From: Bryobacterales bacterium
Lineage (GTDB): Bacteria > Cyanobacteriota > Vampirovibrionia > Obscuribacterales > Obscuribacteraceae
Length of the DNA stretch: 21,271 nucleotides
Direction of reading: 5' to 3'
Assembly: GCA_903970295.1 (NCBI GenBank)
Contig: CAJCHQ010000049.1
Coordinates: 1 to 21,271, forward strand
This document shows, piece after piece, positions 1-8,239 of this stretch. The number at the start of each line of letters is the position of its first letter. Within the stretch, counting starts at the first letter, position 1. The translations under genes were made by a program, and so were the position numbers. The notes below the pieces were generated by a model. That model was given only the letters and a program-made list of their open reading frames with translations, did not search any database and was not told where the DNA came from.

Positions 1-671
<671 letters not shown>

Positions 672-686
672 CTATTCGTCGAAGGC

Positions 687-717
687 GTTGTCGTCGATGA
701 TAGACACCGACGACAAC
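687..717 (-). terminator. Stem-loop downstream of pip
   Basis: Perfect 10-bp inverted repeat, GTTGTCGTCG (687-696) with CGACGACAAC (708-717) around an 11-nt loop, about 49 nt past the pip stop. No U-tract follows on the minus strand, so it may be a weak or factor-assisted terminator or an mRNA 3'-end stabiliser. The remainder of the 375-765 gap shows no supported gene; open frames there look like shadows. Confidence 0.35.
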
Positions 718-765
718 CAGAGTGCTACCGAGTCAGTCAATAGAAAGCCAGCATTGAAGCGGGCT

Positions 766-1923
766 TTAGGCCTTATTCACACCCATCAATCCACCGGAGA
801 AGATATAGGCGAAATAGTTGGTGATGCCGACAGTGGCAGCCACGACCGGCGGGTCAAAACCGGCATGATTGCCGTTAAACACATCGACCAACTCGAGGTC
901 TGGATAGGCAGTTTTAATGTCCCACGCTGTCGTCCTGGGGCAATCGCAGTCGTAACGTGCCGATGCAAAAGCGCAGGGGATGCGCTTCAAGGCTTCAATG
1001 TTCTTCAGAATCCAGTTGTCGCAGTCAGTACCGTCCTCGTTCTTCGGGAAGCCGCAGTTATTGTAGAAATACCAGTTCTCGAGATTCGCCTCGTCAAAGC
1101 ACGACTGGGCCTCGCCGCCGGAGCGAACGCTCGCCAGGTCGAGACGAAAGGCAAAGACGAAGTCTTCCCACTGCTCCCAACGCCTTGCCGCATCAAGCCG
1201 CACGGCCTCGTCTGGATCGTCCATAAGGGCGCGATATCTGGGAACGTAATAGGCGGCATTCTTTCCGGGCTCCATGCCTGGAGCTGAAACAAAGTCCTTC
1301 CACTTTTCCGGCCAAATATTGGCTGCGCCGCTAGAGCCATACATCCATTCGATTTCACTGGGTCTGGCTGTGAACATGCCGCGGCCCATCTCAGCGACCA
1401 CTCTCTTCTTATGGACGATTCCATAAGTCAGACCGAGAGTAGTGCCCCAGCTGCCGCCATAGACCGCCCACTTTTCGATCTTGAGGTGTTTGCGGATCTT
1501 TTCGATATAACCAAGCTGGTCCATGATCAAATTGCCCACCAGCTGACCACCTTCGGTGTATCTGCTCTGACCACAACCGGGCTGGTCGAACATAATGATT
1601 CGCCAGAATTCAGGATCGAAAAGCGTCCGCCAGAAAGGACTGGAAGCGCCTCCTGGGCCGCCATGGAAGACGATCACAGGAAAGCCATTGGCGTTGCCCG
1701 ATTCCTCGACGTAAAGCGTGTGTACATCAGACACCTGCAAGAAATGCGTCTTGTAGGGTGTGATTGCCGGGTAAGCAGTCTCGCGGGAGAAGCCCGAGTG
1801 CAAGAAAGCGCTGACGCTAGGCGCAAGCAGCAAGCTGTCCTTGAGTGATTGGGTGACTTCTTCGCGGGATTTCCCCTGAAACTTCATCAAGGTGGGTATC
1901 TGAGCCATAAACTGTTTTTGCAT
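766..1923 (-). CDS. pip: Proline iminopeptidase (alpha/beta hydrolase, peptidase family S33)
   Basis: Cleaves N-terminal proline from peptides. The alpha/beta-hydrolase core is clear: oxyanion loop HGGPGG, then FDQPGCGQS, the nucleophile elbow GGSWG (Ser158 counted from the chosen start), a catalytic Asp in ARYDCDCP (Asp325) and a His in GNHAGF (His353). These match the S33 proline iminopeptidase pattern. About 60 residues precede the conserved core, more than in classic PIPs of roughly 310-320 residues, and this extension has no recognisable domain. Start choice: GTAGGA abuts an upstream ATG at 1932, but is 9 nt from the ATG at 1923, so 1923 is preferred; 1932 would add three residues. No signal peptide is evident, so it is probably cytoplasmic. 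A 24-nt near copy of its last codons lies upstream at 2010-2033. Confidence 0.9.
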   Translation of the reverse strand: MQKQFMAQIPTLMKFQGKSREEVTQSLKDSLLLAPSVSAFLHSGFSRETAYPAITPYKTHFLQVSDVHTLYVEESGNANGFPVIVFHGGPGGASSPFWRTLFDPEFWRIIMFDQPGCGQSRYTEGGQLVGNLIMDQLGYIEKIRKHLKIEKWAVYGGSWGTTLGLTYGIVHKKRVVAEMGRGMFTARPSEIEWMYGSSGAANIWPEKWKDFVSAPGMEPGKNAAYYVPRYRALMDDPDEAVRLDAARRWEQWEDFVFAFRLDLASVRSGGEAQSCFDEANLENWYFYNNCGFPKNEDGTDCDNWILKNIEALKRIPCAFASARYDCDCPRTTAWDIKTAYPDLELVDVFNGNHAGFDPPVVAATVGITNYFAYIFSGGLMGVNKA

Positions 1924-1959
1924 TTGAGTCATTCCTACAATTTTGGTTAAATTTGGATG

Positions 1960-1983
1960 TGCACCGGATTTGATGCCGGTGTA
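1960..1983 (-). promoter_or_regulatory. Small hairpin in pip leader
   Basis: CACCGG (1962-1967) and CCGGTG (1976-1981) form a 6-bp stem with an 8-nt loop, extendable to 8 bp with one G-U pair. It lies about 37 nt before the pip start and about 18 nt after the stop of the pip remnant. It could be the remnant's old terminator or a leader structure. No U-tract follows. Confidence 0.3.
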
Positions 1984-2000
1984 TTCAGCCTGAATTCGGG

Positions 2001-2033
2001 TTAAATAAAGGCTTTATTCACTCCCATTAATCC
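2001..2033 (-). pseudogene. Remnant of a second pip 3' end
   Basis: Read on the minus strand, these bases encode GLMGVNKAFI and a stop. The intact pip ends GGLMGVNKA and a stop. At the nucleotide level 2010-2033 matches 769-792 at 21 of 24 positions, in the same reading frame, and all three differences are at wobble or otherwise synonymous positions. Upstream the similarity fades quickly. The best explanation is a tandem pip duplication, most of one copy of which was lost. The match was found by eye; the exact extent is uncertain. Confidence 0.55.
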
Positions 2034-2066
2034 GATTTGAAAGTGCTGAGAAGTGCTGGTGGCACG

Positions 2067-2095
2067 AGCAAAGCCAGGAGAGCCCTGGCCTTGCT
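2067..2095 (-). terminator. Strong stem-loop downstream of the TPR gene
   Basis: Twelve-base arms (2067-2078 and 2084-2095) pair around a 5-nt loop. On the minus strand the single imperfect position becomes a G-U pair, so the hairpin is more stable in the transcript of the TPR gene, whose stop is about 58 nt upstream. No U-tract follows on the minus strand; four T follow on the plus strand. It is preceded on the plus strand by two AAGTGCTG direct repeats (2041-2048 and 2051-2058). Confidence 0.4.
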
Positions 2096-2152
2096 GCGCT
2101 TTTACACTTTGGTGGGATTGCGTCTATGGTTGATAGTCGCTTAGTGACACAC

Positions 2153-2923
2153 TCAGTTGAGCAGGCGTCTGGGTATCTTGCCGTCGGGCAGGTTGTCGAG
2201 ATTCACGGCGGTAGCCTGCAGGGATTCGGCGATGGCCTCCAGGTGCTGGTCGTAATAGGCCACGGCCATCACCATTTGTTCTGCACTGTGATATGGGCGC
2301 AGGCGCTCGACCAGAGGGGCGGCATCATCGTAGCGGTCGATCGCCATGTAGCTCACCGCGAGATTCTGAACGACGAGATTGGTCAGGGCCAGAATATCTG
2401 GCTCGCGCGGATCGGGTTGTCGCTTAGTAATATCAGGCTTGAGAGCATCGACGATAGCCAGTGCCCGTTCGAGCGGAGCGATAGCCTCGTTGCCCCTTTC
2501 CAGCTCCCAGAAAGTAGCGCCGATATTGCTGAAAGCGCTTGCGAGCGTGATCGAATTGACCTGGCTGTCGCCAATCACGGCTAAAGCATGGTCGGCCAGA
2601 GCGGCAGCCAGCTCGATCTGACGGTGATTGACGAACATAGTGGCATATTCGGCAATGGAGCACGCAAACCTGGCCTCTATCTCCTCTGCAGAACAAGGGG
2701 AAGGCGCTTCCGTGCCGGCGGGCAGTGTACCGGGCAGAAGCGAGAGCGCGCGAGTGAGTAGTGCCGTGACCATAGCCGTGGTGCCATAATGCAATTCGTT
2801 TGCGGCTCCGCTCAGAGTCGCTTGCACGATAGCGGTGGCAATTCGTTCTGGCGACAGTTTAGGCTCTGCCGGGCTGGGTGAAGTTTCGTCGGCAAATGCT
2901 GGGGTGTCGGTCGAAGCAGTCAT
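2153..2923 (-). CDS. TPR-like repeat protein, function unknown
   Basis: A 256-residue soluble protein with no signal peptide or membrane segment. After a Pro/Ser/Glu-rich N-terminus (residues 1-25) it is almost wholly alpha-helical. Three degenerate tetratricopeptide-like helix pairs can be made out at about residues 84-118 (HRQIELAAALADHAL), 126-160 (AFSNIGATFWELERGNEAI) and 182-215 (LAVSYMAIDRYDDAAPL). TPR proteins act as protein-binding scaffolds; no partner can be named from the context. Start: AAGGAAAG sits 5 nt before a GTG (2926) and 8 nt before the following ATG (2923); the ATG is preferred. It stands alone, with stem-loops downstream. The 296 bp upstream (2924-3219) hold no gene I can support. 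Confidence 0.75.
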   Translation of the reverse strand: MTASTDTPAFADETSPSPAEPKLSPERIATAIVQATLSGAANELHYGTTAMVTALLTRALSLLPGTLPAGTEAPSPCSAEEIEARFACSIAEYATMFVNHRQIELAAALADHALAVIGDSQVNSITLASAFSNIGATFWELERGNEAIAPLERALAIVDALKPDITKRQPDPREPDILALTNLVVQNLAVSYMAIDRYDDAAPLVERLRPYHSAEQMVMAVAYYDQHLEAIAESLQATAVNLDNLPDGKIPRRLLN

Positions 2924-3219
2924 CACAACTTTCCTTTATTGGGTAGAAAAATTCAGGCGACAAAATGCCGGCTGTGGTGGTTCTTGATAGTCTTGCAGTG
3001 TTTTAGGTTCAGGCACTCCTTCGCTTTAAAGCAATCGGAAGCGAAGCAGACACTTACTTCTACTGCATGACAGCCGATGTAAAAAACGACTTAAATGTTT
3101 CGACACCAAAGCCTTGCTGGTCAGCAAATAAGGCACCCAGCGCTTTCCGCTTTCAGGATATAGCGCAGATTGCGCAGCTTAATTCAACTGGCAGATCGGA
3201 ATTTAGTTGGACCCTCAGC

Positions 3220-4779
3220 TCAAGTTTTCGCTTTGGGCTTAGCTAAACTGAGCAGCTCATCGAGGTCGGTTGTGTCTTCCGGCAGGCTGGCGACGCCAAT
3301 GTTGACGTTGATAAATCCTTCGATTGGCGGATCGGTGTAGGCGATTTCGCGTAGAATTTCATTCAATCTGGAAGCAAAGTTCTGCACTGATTGTCTGTTC
3401 GTTTCAGGCAACAAGAGCGCATAGTACATGATCTGGAAGTGCGCCAAAAGATCTACTTGTCGTTTGATCCGCGAAATACTTTGTCCCATAGCTTTGACAG
3501 CACGCACTGGCAATGGTTCGAGAACGTCTGGTCGAGCACCAGGAGGCAGATCTGTTTTGGCCACGCCAACGTTAAAGATGATCACTGAAAAAGGTCGCTC
3601 AAAGCGATCGTAGCGGCAGAACTCTTTGTCGACAAAATAGAGGAATGACGGGTATGTATACAATCCAGTGTCGGCGCGCAGAAGCGATTTTTCAACGCCG
3701 TTCATTTGCGTCCAATCGACTAGCGCGTGTTTAGCCTGGGTCGACGTTTGCGATTGCGATTCTTTTTTGAACTCGATCAGACCGCAAGTGGTCAAATTGA
3801 AAAGAATCGGCACCCACTCTACTTTTTGCAATGGTGCCGAGCGCAACATCTCGAAGAGGGAGCTCTTGTTGTCGACTCCGACGTACATTCGTTTTTGCAA
3901 GGCCAGGTCGACAGGCGCTCCCTTGGCGACGATATCTTCGAATTCTTTTTCTGTCAACGATGTATGTTTGCGCACCAGAAACGCATCCATGGTTAAACCG
4001 TGATTGAGTAAAGACTTGTATTGGTCCTGGAAGGAGCAACCTTCCATGATCAGGAATTCAAGCCTTTTATTGATTGTCTTCTTGTCGGTTTTAGGTTCAG
4101 GATAAAAGCGAAATTGGCCTTCTTCCCAGGAAACCATCTCAATCAGAGCATTATCTCCTTCGGCGCCGCGTAAAGTAGCATGCAACGGGACGCCGTCGGC
4201 AAAGAAAACGCCGGCAGTGTCAGTGCGGTTTTTGATTTCCAACCGTCCGGTCAATTTGCCCATGCCGATCGACTGCAAAAGATTAGGCACCTGCATATTT
4301 TCCAGGTCACCTTCCAACGTGCTGCGCTGGGGAGTCCGAGCTTGCGCACCGCTTGTGGTCTGCGATTGATAGCTTTGGCTCGGATAATTGCCGGTTTGAT
4401 AACTGCCGGTCTGATACTGGTCTGAATTGCTCGTCGAAGTTTGGTCTTCGGGCAGAACTTTTGTTTTGAGCACCCACCCTGGGAATTGATTCGAAATCAG
4501 ACCCTGAACCTGGTCGGTGTCATTGCTGGCGTGACTCCATTCCAGCATGGAATTTGCCCCTTCGCCGCGGTAGAGCGTCCAGACGCACTCAGCTTTCGGG
4601 CGATCTTTGACAGCAGTCAAGGAGTACGATTCCGGCGGATCACCGAAAGTCAGCTCAATAATGCTGCCTGGGCGATTCTGAGCTTCAATCAACAAGTTCA
4701 TCACTTGCTGCCGGGACGGAAGCTGAGAAATCCTGGGCAGGCGTATTAGCCGACTTCCTTGCCTCCTGCTGTTGAGCAT
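3220..4779 (-). CDS. DUF4388 (PATAN) protein with degenerate GGDEF domain
   Basis: A 519-residue protein with four parts. Residues 1-110 form an unrecognised mixed alpha/beta segment. Residues 112-150 form a low-complexity Gln/Ser/Thr/Tyr linker with YQTG/YQSQ repeats. Residues about 155-230 are a DUF4388 domain (LEGDLENMQVPNLLQSIG, GRLEIKN, FFADGVPLHA, GDNALIEM). Residues 371-519 look like a GGDEF fold: TGLYTYPSFLYFVDKEFCRY at its start, ALLLPET after the signature position, and NVNIGVASLPEDTTDLDELL at its end. At the signature the sequence reads HFQIMYY instead of GGDEF, so it should not make cyclic di-GMP. DUF4388 proteins occur in bacterial signalling, motility and gliding contexts. A sensory or scaffolding role is inferred. 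The start lacks a good Shine-Dalgarno site and could be at the Met at residue 27. Confidence 0.8.
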   Translation of the reverse strand: MLNSRRQGSRLIRLPRISQLPSRQQVMNLLIEAQNRPGSIIELTFGDPPESYSLTAVKDRPKAECVWTLYRGEGANSMLEWSHASNDTDQVQGLISNQFPGWVLKTKVLPEDQTSTSNSDQYQTGSYQTGNYPSQSYQSQTTSGAQARTPQRSTLEGDLENMQVPNLLQSIGMGKLTGRLEIKNRTDTAGVFFADGVPLHATLRGAEGDNALIEMVSWEEGQFRFYPEPKTDKKTINKRLEFLIMEGCSFQDQYKSLLNHGLTMDAFLVRKHTSLTEKEFEDIVAKGAPVDLALQKRMYVGVDNKSSLFEMLRSAPLQKVEWVPILFNLTTCGLIEFKKESQSQTSTQAKHALVDWTQMNGVEKSLLRADTGLYTYPSFLYFVDKEFCRYDRFERPFSVIIFNVGVAKTDLPPGARPDVLEPLPVRAVKAMGQSISRIKRQVDLLAHFQIMYYALLLPETNRQSVQNFASRLNEILREIAYTDPPIEGFINVNIGVASLPEDTTDLDELLSLAKPKAKT

Positions 4780-4963
4780 TAATCCAATACCCGATTGCTG
4801 CCGTTTGTACTCTTATCTGCTAGCCCGCCGTACGCTCGTGGCGTCACGATGAGCCTCTTATGTTTTACCCAGCACAAAGAGTTTTGCATACTAATCGCTG
4901 GTTGTGACACGAAGTTGCAATTTATAAGTCGCTCTCGCCTGCCCCTGGCCTGGTTGCCTTCTC

Positions 4964-4993
4964 GTGACCGGTCCATTTCTGCGGGGTTATACT
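4964..4993 (+). promoter_or_regulatory. Likely promoter of the plus-strand DUF4388 gene
   Basis: GTGACC (4964-4969) as a moderate -35 and TATACT (4988-4993) as a good -10, 18 bp apart, leave a leader of about 40 nt before the ATG at 5040. It lies in the 260-bp gap between two divergent DUF4388 genes. No convincing promoter for the minus-strand gene was found. Confidence 0.45.
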
Positions 4994-5039
4994 AGTAACT
5001 TGGCTCGGCCATTAAACCCGGCGGCGAAGCAGGAAGGGG

Positions 5040-5876
5040 ATGCAGTTAAACGGCGACCTCGCTAAAGTCAGTTTGAACAACCTTCTTCAGCTCGTGCGCA
5101 ACGGTGAGCTGACGGGCAAGATCACGCTCCTCCAAGGGGCCAAGACTGCAGCGATTTTCGTTGAGCAGGGCAATGTCGTTCATGTCGAAGCTGATAACGT
5201 CAAGGGGCGCGAAGCATTATTCGAGCTTTTTTTGTGGGTAACCGGCTCATTCTCCTTCGTCGAAGGCGAGTTTGGGGGGATCAGCCGTACGCTCAACCCG
5301 GCTTCACCCGAAGATGCCCTCGACCGACTGTTGCGGGAAGGCAGCAATTATCTGGAACAGAGGAAGATTCTCGAACAGATGCGCATCAATGGTGATACCA
5401 TCCTCGCCACTACCGCTCGGGTGCAAGAAATGATCGCAGCGGCAGCTGGCAGCCCACGTCTGGCCTCTGCCCTGGCTATGGTTCAACCAATCATCAATGG
5501 ATTGGACGGAAAAAAACCGCTCTCTGAAGTGCTTGCCGATCTCCATTACTCGAGGCGGGCTTACGTGCAGGCGATGGCGATTGTTTTAGCCGAGGGACTG
5601 GCGGTCGTCGTGGAACGAGATATTGCCGACGGCAGCCAACCAGTGGCATTGCCGAAGTGGGTGCAAGCGCGTCTGCAACAGGACAATCCCGACCTGACTC
5701 AAGCCATCATCGATATGGTGATCTGGGTCGACCGGGTCAAGTGTTGGATGTATCAGGCTGATTCTGATTTCACTCAAATTCTCAACAATCTTTCCAGTTC
5801 AGAAGCTTTGGTGGATCCTGCCGTGCAAAATATGGCGGCACCGCATAATCAGTCCGCGCGTACGATCGAGTTTTAG
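5040..5876 (+). CDS. DUF4388 (PATAN) domain protein
   Basis: A 278-residue soluble protein with the DUF4388 domain at the extreme N-terminus, residues 1-90 (MQLNGDLAKVSLNNLLQLV, GKITLLQG, AIFVEQGNVVHVEAD, GREALFELFLWVTGSFSF). The C-terminal 190 residues are mostly helical, with no recognised enzyme motif. In known DUF4388 proteins this domain accompanies response-regulator and signalling modules and is thought to mediate protein interactions; the role here is inferred only. Start: AGGAAGGGG directly precedes ATG 5040 at good spacing. It is divergent from another DUF4388 gene (3220-4779), suggesting a working pair that shares a control region. Its TAG stop overlaps the convergent btpA stop by 4 bp, leaving no room for a separate terminator. 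Confidence 0.85.
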   Translation: MQLNGDLAKVSLNNLLQLVRNGELTGKITLLQGAKTAAIFVEQGNVVHVEADNVKGREALFELFLWVTGSFSFVEGEFGGISRTLNPASPEDALDRLLREGSNYLEQRKILEQMRINGDTILATTARVQEMIAAAAGSPRLASALAMVQPIINGLDGKKPLSEVLADLHYSRRAYVQAMAIVLAEGLAVVVERDIADGSQPVALPKWVQARLQQDNPDLTQAIIDMVIWVDRVKCWMYQADSDFTQILNNLSSSEALVDPAVQNMAAPHNQSARTIEF

Positions 5877-6694
5877 GTGATCGAGCGAGAGCGTTCGTCA
5901 CGCATCTCTGCCGTCAACGCGCGCACGCGTTCGACGTCGACTGGATTTTCGATCAATCCCTGGCGTTTGAGGCTGCTGGCTACGATGGCTCCGTCGGCAA
6001 CTTCCATGAGACTTTTGATATTGGCTTTGGTGGCACCGCTGCCGATTAAAATTGGTGTGGTGGGTACTGCTTGACGGGCCTGACGCAGGTGATCGACTGA
6101 TGGCGCCTGCCCGGTCGCCGTACCACTGATGATAATTGCATCGGCCAAGCCGCGATGCACGGTATCCTGGGCGATCAAACCCAGGTTGGCGTCGGCGCTC
6201 AACGGGCTGGCATGTTTGACGAGGACGTCGGCAAATATCCGCACGCTCTTGTGGGCCCCCAGCTGTTTGCGATAGAGCTGCAAGGCGTGGGCTTCGCCTT
6301 CGATGATGCCCTGGTCGGTGAGCATCGCGCCCGTGAAAACATTGACGCGAATGAATTGGGCGCCTGTAGTAGCGGCAACGGCAAGGGCCGTCAGGCCATC
6401 GTTGCGCAAGACGTTGACGCCAATCGGCAGATCGCAGATCGCCATCACCCGCTTGATCACGATTGAGAGTGCGCAGGCTGTAGCTGTATCGACTTTGTTT
6501 TTGACGAACGGGGCGTCGAAGAAGTTTTCTATGATGATGCCATTGACACCGCCAGTGGTGAGGGCGGCGGCTTCTTGCTCGGCTCGCAAACAAACTGTTT
6601 CCAGGTGTCCATCCCAGCGCGGCGAGCCTGGCAGCGGCAAAAGATGAATCACACCTATTATTGGTTTTGCCGTGCCAAAGAGATCGAGAAGCAT
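5873..6694 (-). CDS. btpA: BtpA/SgcQ family protein
   Basis: A 273-residue TIM-barrel protein of the BtpA family. Signature stretches are KPIIGVIHLLPLPGSPRW near the N-terminus, GVNGIIIENFFDAPF, LPIGVNVLRNDGLTALAVA, FIRVNVFTGAMLTDQGIIEG, RIFADVLVKHASPL, ADAIIISGTATGQAPS and PILIGSGATKANI. BtpA was described in a cyanobacterium as needed for photosystem I accumulation, but the family is widespread in organisms with no photosynthesis, where its reaction is unproven. The window shows no photosynthesis gene, so a metabolic role is as likely. Start: AGGA lies 7 nt before ATG 6694. A good promoter is at 6766-6794. The leader carries a duplicated CCACTGACAA box around a small palindrome. Convergent with the DUF4388 gene and overlapping it by 4 bp. 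Confidence 0.88.
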   Translation of the reverse strand: MLLDLFGTAKPIIGVIHLLPLPGSPRWDGHLETVCLRAEQEAAALTTGGVNGIIIENFFDAPFVKNKVDTATACALSIVIKRVMAICDLPIGVNVLRNDGLTALAVAATTGAQFIRVNVFTGAMLTDQGIIEGEAHALQLYRKQLGAHKSVRIFADVLVKHASPLSADANLGLIAQDTVHRGLADAIIISGTATGQAPSVDHLRQARQAVPTTPILIGSGATKANIKSLMEVADGAIVASSLKRQGLIENPVDVERVRALTAEMRDERSRSIT

Positions 6695-6706
6695 AGATTT
6701 CCTGCC

Positions 6707-6745
6707 TTGTCAGTGGACGTGCGCAAGCGGCTCGCTTGTCAGTGG
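6707..6745. repeat. Direct repeat flanking a palindrome in btpA leader
   Basis: TTGTCAGTGG occurs at 6707-6716 and again at 6736-6745. Between them CAAGCG-GCT-CGCTTG forms a 6-bp inverted repeat. The unit lies between the btpA -10 box and its start codon, so it would be in the leader mRNA and could be an operator or an RNA structure near the ribosome site. Confidence 0.5.
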
Positions 6746-6765
6746 GATGTGCTATAGCTTACAGG

Positions 6766-6794
6766 ATTATGTAATGTAGTAGATGATTTTTCAA
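6766..6794 (-). promoter_or_regulatory. btpA: Likely btpA promoter
   Basis: On the minus strand TTGAAA (6794-6789) and CATAAT (6771-6766) are exactly 17 bp apart. This places the transcript start near 6759 and gives a leader of about 65 nt. It is one of the best sigma-70-like matches in the window. Confidence 0.6.
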
Positions 6795-7208
6795 AAAGCC
6801 ATGCCAGAAAGATTTTCAAATCTCTCTCTCACGCTCGTTTTGCGCCGAGACAAGTTGCTTCGCACAATCGACGATGTCGTCAAAAATATCAAGGTCAGAC
6901 TTGCCCGCCATTCAAAAGCATCTACCCAATTTTCGCTAAATCCCCAGAAAGCAGCAAACCACCCATCACCGGAGGATTGTTCGCTCAATGCCGGGCGAGT
7001 CGACCATCCGAGAAGACAGAGCGACTTGAATGAAATCAGGTTGGTCGTAGTGATCGGAAGTATCGATGCCAGAAGTGTTTCCCACTCTGGAGTTGAATCT
7101 ACGCATGCATGGGACAGGTCCTTGAGTGGCAAAATAAAAGCGACGCCGGAGGGTTTTTGCAATCGAAATTGCATAACCGAGCCGGCATCGCTTTAGCCAG
7201 CGATCAAA
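6795..7208. other. Gap with two mutually antisense open frames, neither convincing
   Basis: A plus-strand frame (6783-7196, 137 codons) and a minus-strand frame (6791-7174, 127 codons) overlap almost completely. Neither has a ribosome site before its start, neither resembles a known family to me, and the minus frame would end over the btpA -35 box. At most one is real. A 6-bp inverted repeat, ATCGCT (7187-7192) and AGCGAT (7199-7204), lies just past the end of the next minus-strand gene and could be a weak terminator. Confidence 0.4.
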
Positions 7209-7802
7209 TCAGGCGAAGAGCGGATTGAACTTGGTTTTGGGAGATCCGGGGTCATCCGTTGGCACGACAATCAAAATGCCCAGACTGAGAGCCGCTTCTC
7301 TCGCCTGAACTTGACCCAGTAGCCGTCGACTGCGATAGCTTCTGCGCAGGGCTTCGATGTTGAAGGCACCGTCGGCAAAGCAATATGCATTGCCGGTCAG
7401 CTTGACCAGCTTTGCTCCTTCTTCAGCAACAACCGACTGGGCCGCCTGCTCGACGATTTCCAGTTCGATTGGCAACTTCTTTGCCCGTTCCGCGGTAGCT
7501 TTGACGATTCGCCAGAACCAGTAGGGATTGGCGCTGCTCGAAGTGAGAACATGCAGAACGGACGGCGAGAAAATCACTTCGTGAATGCACGACAAGCAAG
7601 CGCCCTCCGCGCAGCCGGTCGCTTTCGCAAAGACTTCTTCGAAGCAAAACAGGGAAATTTCTTGATGAACCCAGCGATTGAAGTCGCGCTTACGGTAGCC
7701 GAGCATCACTTCAGTTTGCGTTTCCTCGATTCGTTTGTTGGCCAGTGCCACCACTTGAGCTTTCAGCTTTTGTGGTGAAAAGTCACTGCGTCCTTTTGGC
7801 AT
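7209..7802 (-). CDS. Hypothetical protein with CxxxxCxxC motif
   Basis: I do not recognise the family. The 197-residue soluble protein begins with a basic helical stretch (KLKAQVVALANKRIEETQTEV), then an aromatic-rich segment, then cysteines 64, 69 and 72 in the pattern CAEGACLSC, plus Cys53 and Cys141. Three or four cysteines this close could bind zinc or an iron-sulfur cluster; this is inference. A C-terminal beta-rich part (SLGILIVVPTDD) follows. The start at 7802 is chosen because GGAGGT lies 6 nt before it. The frame stays open to 7925, but only from a TTG codon without a ribosome site. It stands alone between btpA and the urease locus, with no clear operon partner. Confidence 0.7.
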   Translation of the reverse strand: MPKGRSDFSPQKLKAQVVALANKRIEETQTEVMLGYRKRDFNRWVHQEISLFCFEEVFAKATGCAEGACLSCIHEVIFSPSVLHVLTSSSANPYWFWRIVKATAERAKKLPIELEIVEQAAQSVVAEEGAKLVKLTGNAYCFADGAFNIEALRRSYRSRRLLGQVQAREAALSLGILIVVPTDDPGSPKTKFNPLFA

Positions 7803-8239
7803 AGCATTACCTCCGTTAAACGTGGTCAGGTTGCGAGCTCTTCTCCGAAACAATGCGCAGCGAAATCTCATCAAAAATCCAAGCCTCATAAGCACAAGTG
7901 CTCCTGCGGTTTGCGGCAGAAGCAATTGATTTGAGTGACTTTAGAGTCGGATGAAGAAGGTTTAGGTGGTTTCTTAGAAGAGGGAAGGTTAAAGTGCGCA
8001 GATCAATCTAAGAGAATCCAAATCACTATTTCTGAAAAGAATTGTTGTCGCTTAGCGCAAAGGCTGACCGGTCTTTGCCTCTTGGCATCAAGGTTGAGCA
8101 TAGCTCTGTCAGGCTTAGCCGAATCGAGCTGAAGCAGTGGGTTGTGAATTCGGATTTTTGAGCGTAACTTTTAATGACTGACGCGAGCGCGCTAGGGTGC
8201 ATTAGCGTGAACAAATCTAAGCATTTTGTGAAGCACCGG
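7803..8239. other. Gap with no supported gene
   Basis: No convincing coding region. The short frames here lack ribosome sites and family resemblance. GCAAAG (8059-8064) and CTTTGC (8075-8080) form an inverted repeat around the 8-bp palindrome GACCGGTC, with no T-run after it. An AGCGCGCT palindrome lies near 8190, about 50 nt past the ureE stop. No terminator with a T-run was seen downstream of ureE. Confidence 0.4.

Noticed and set aside
3161..3176. GCGCA-GAT-TGCGC hairpin downstream of the DUF4388/GGDEF gene
   Set aside because: Only 5 bp with a 3-nt loop and no T-run; too weak to call a terminator.
6783..7196. Plus-strand 137-codon frame and its antisense 127-codon partner as genes
   Set aside because: Neither has a ribosome site or family resemblance, and they exclude each other; reported only as an ambiguous gap.
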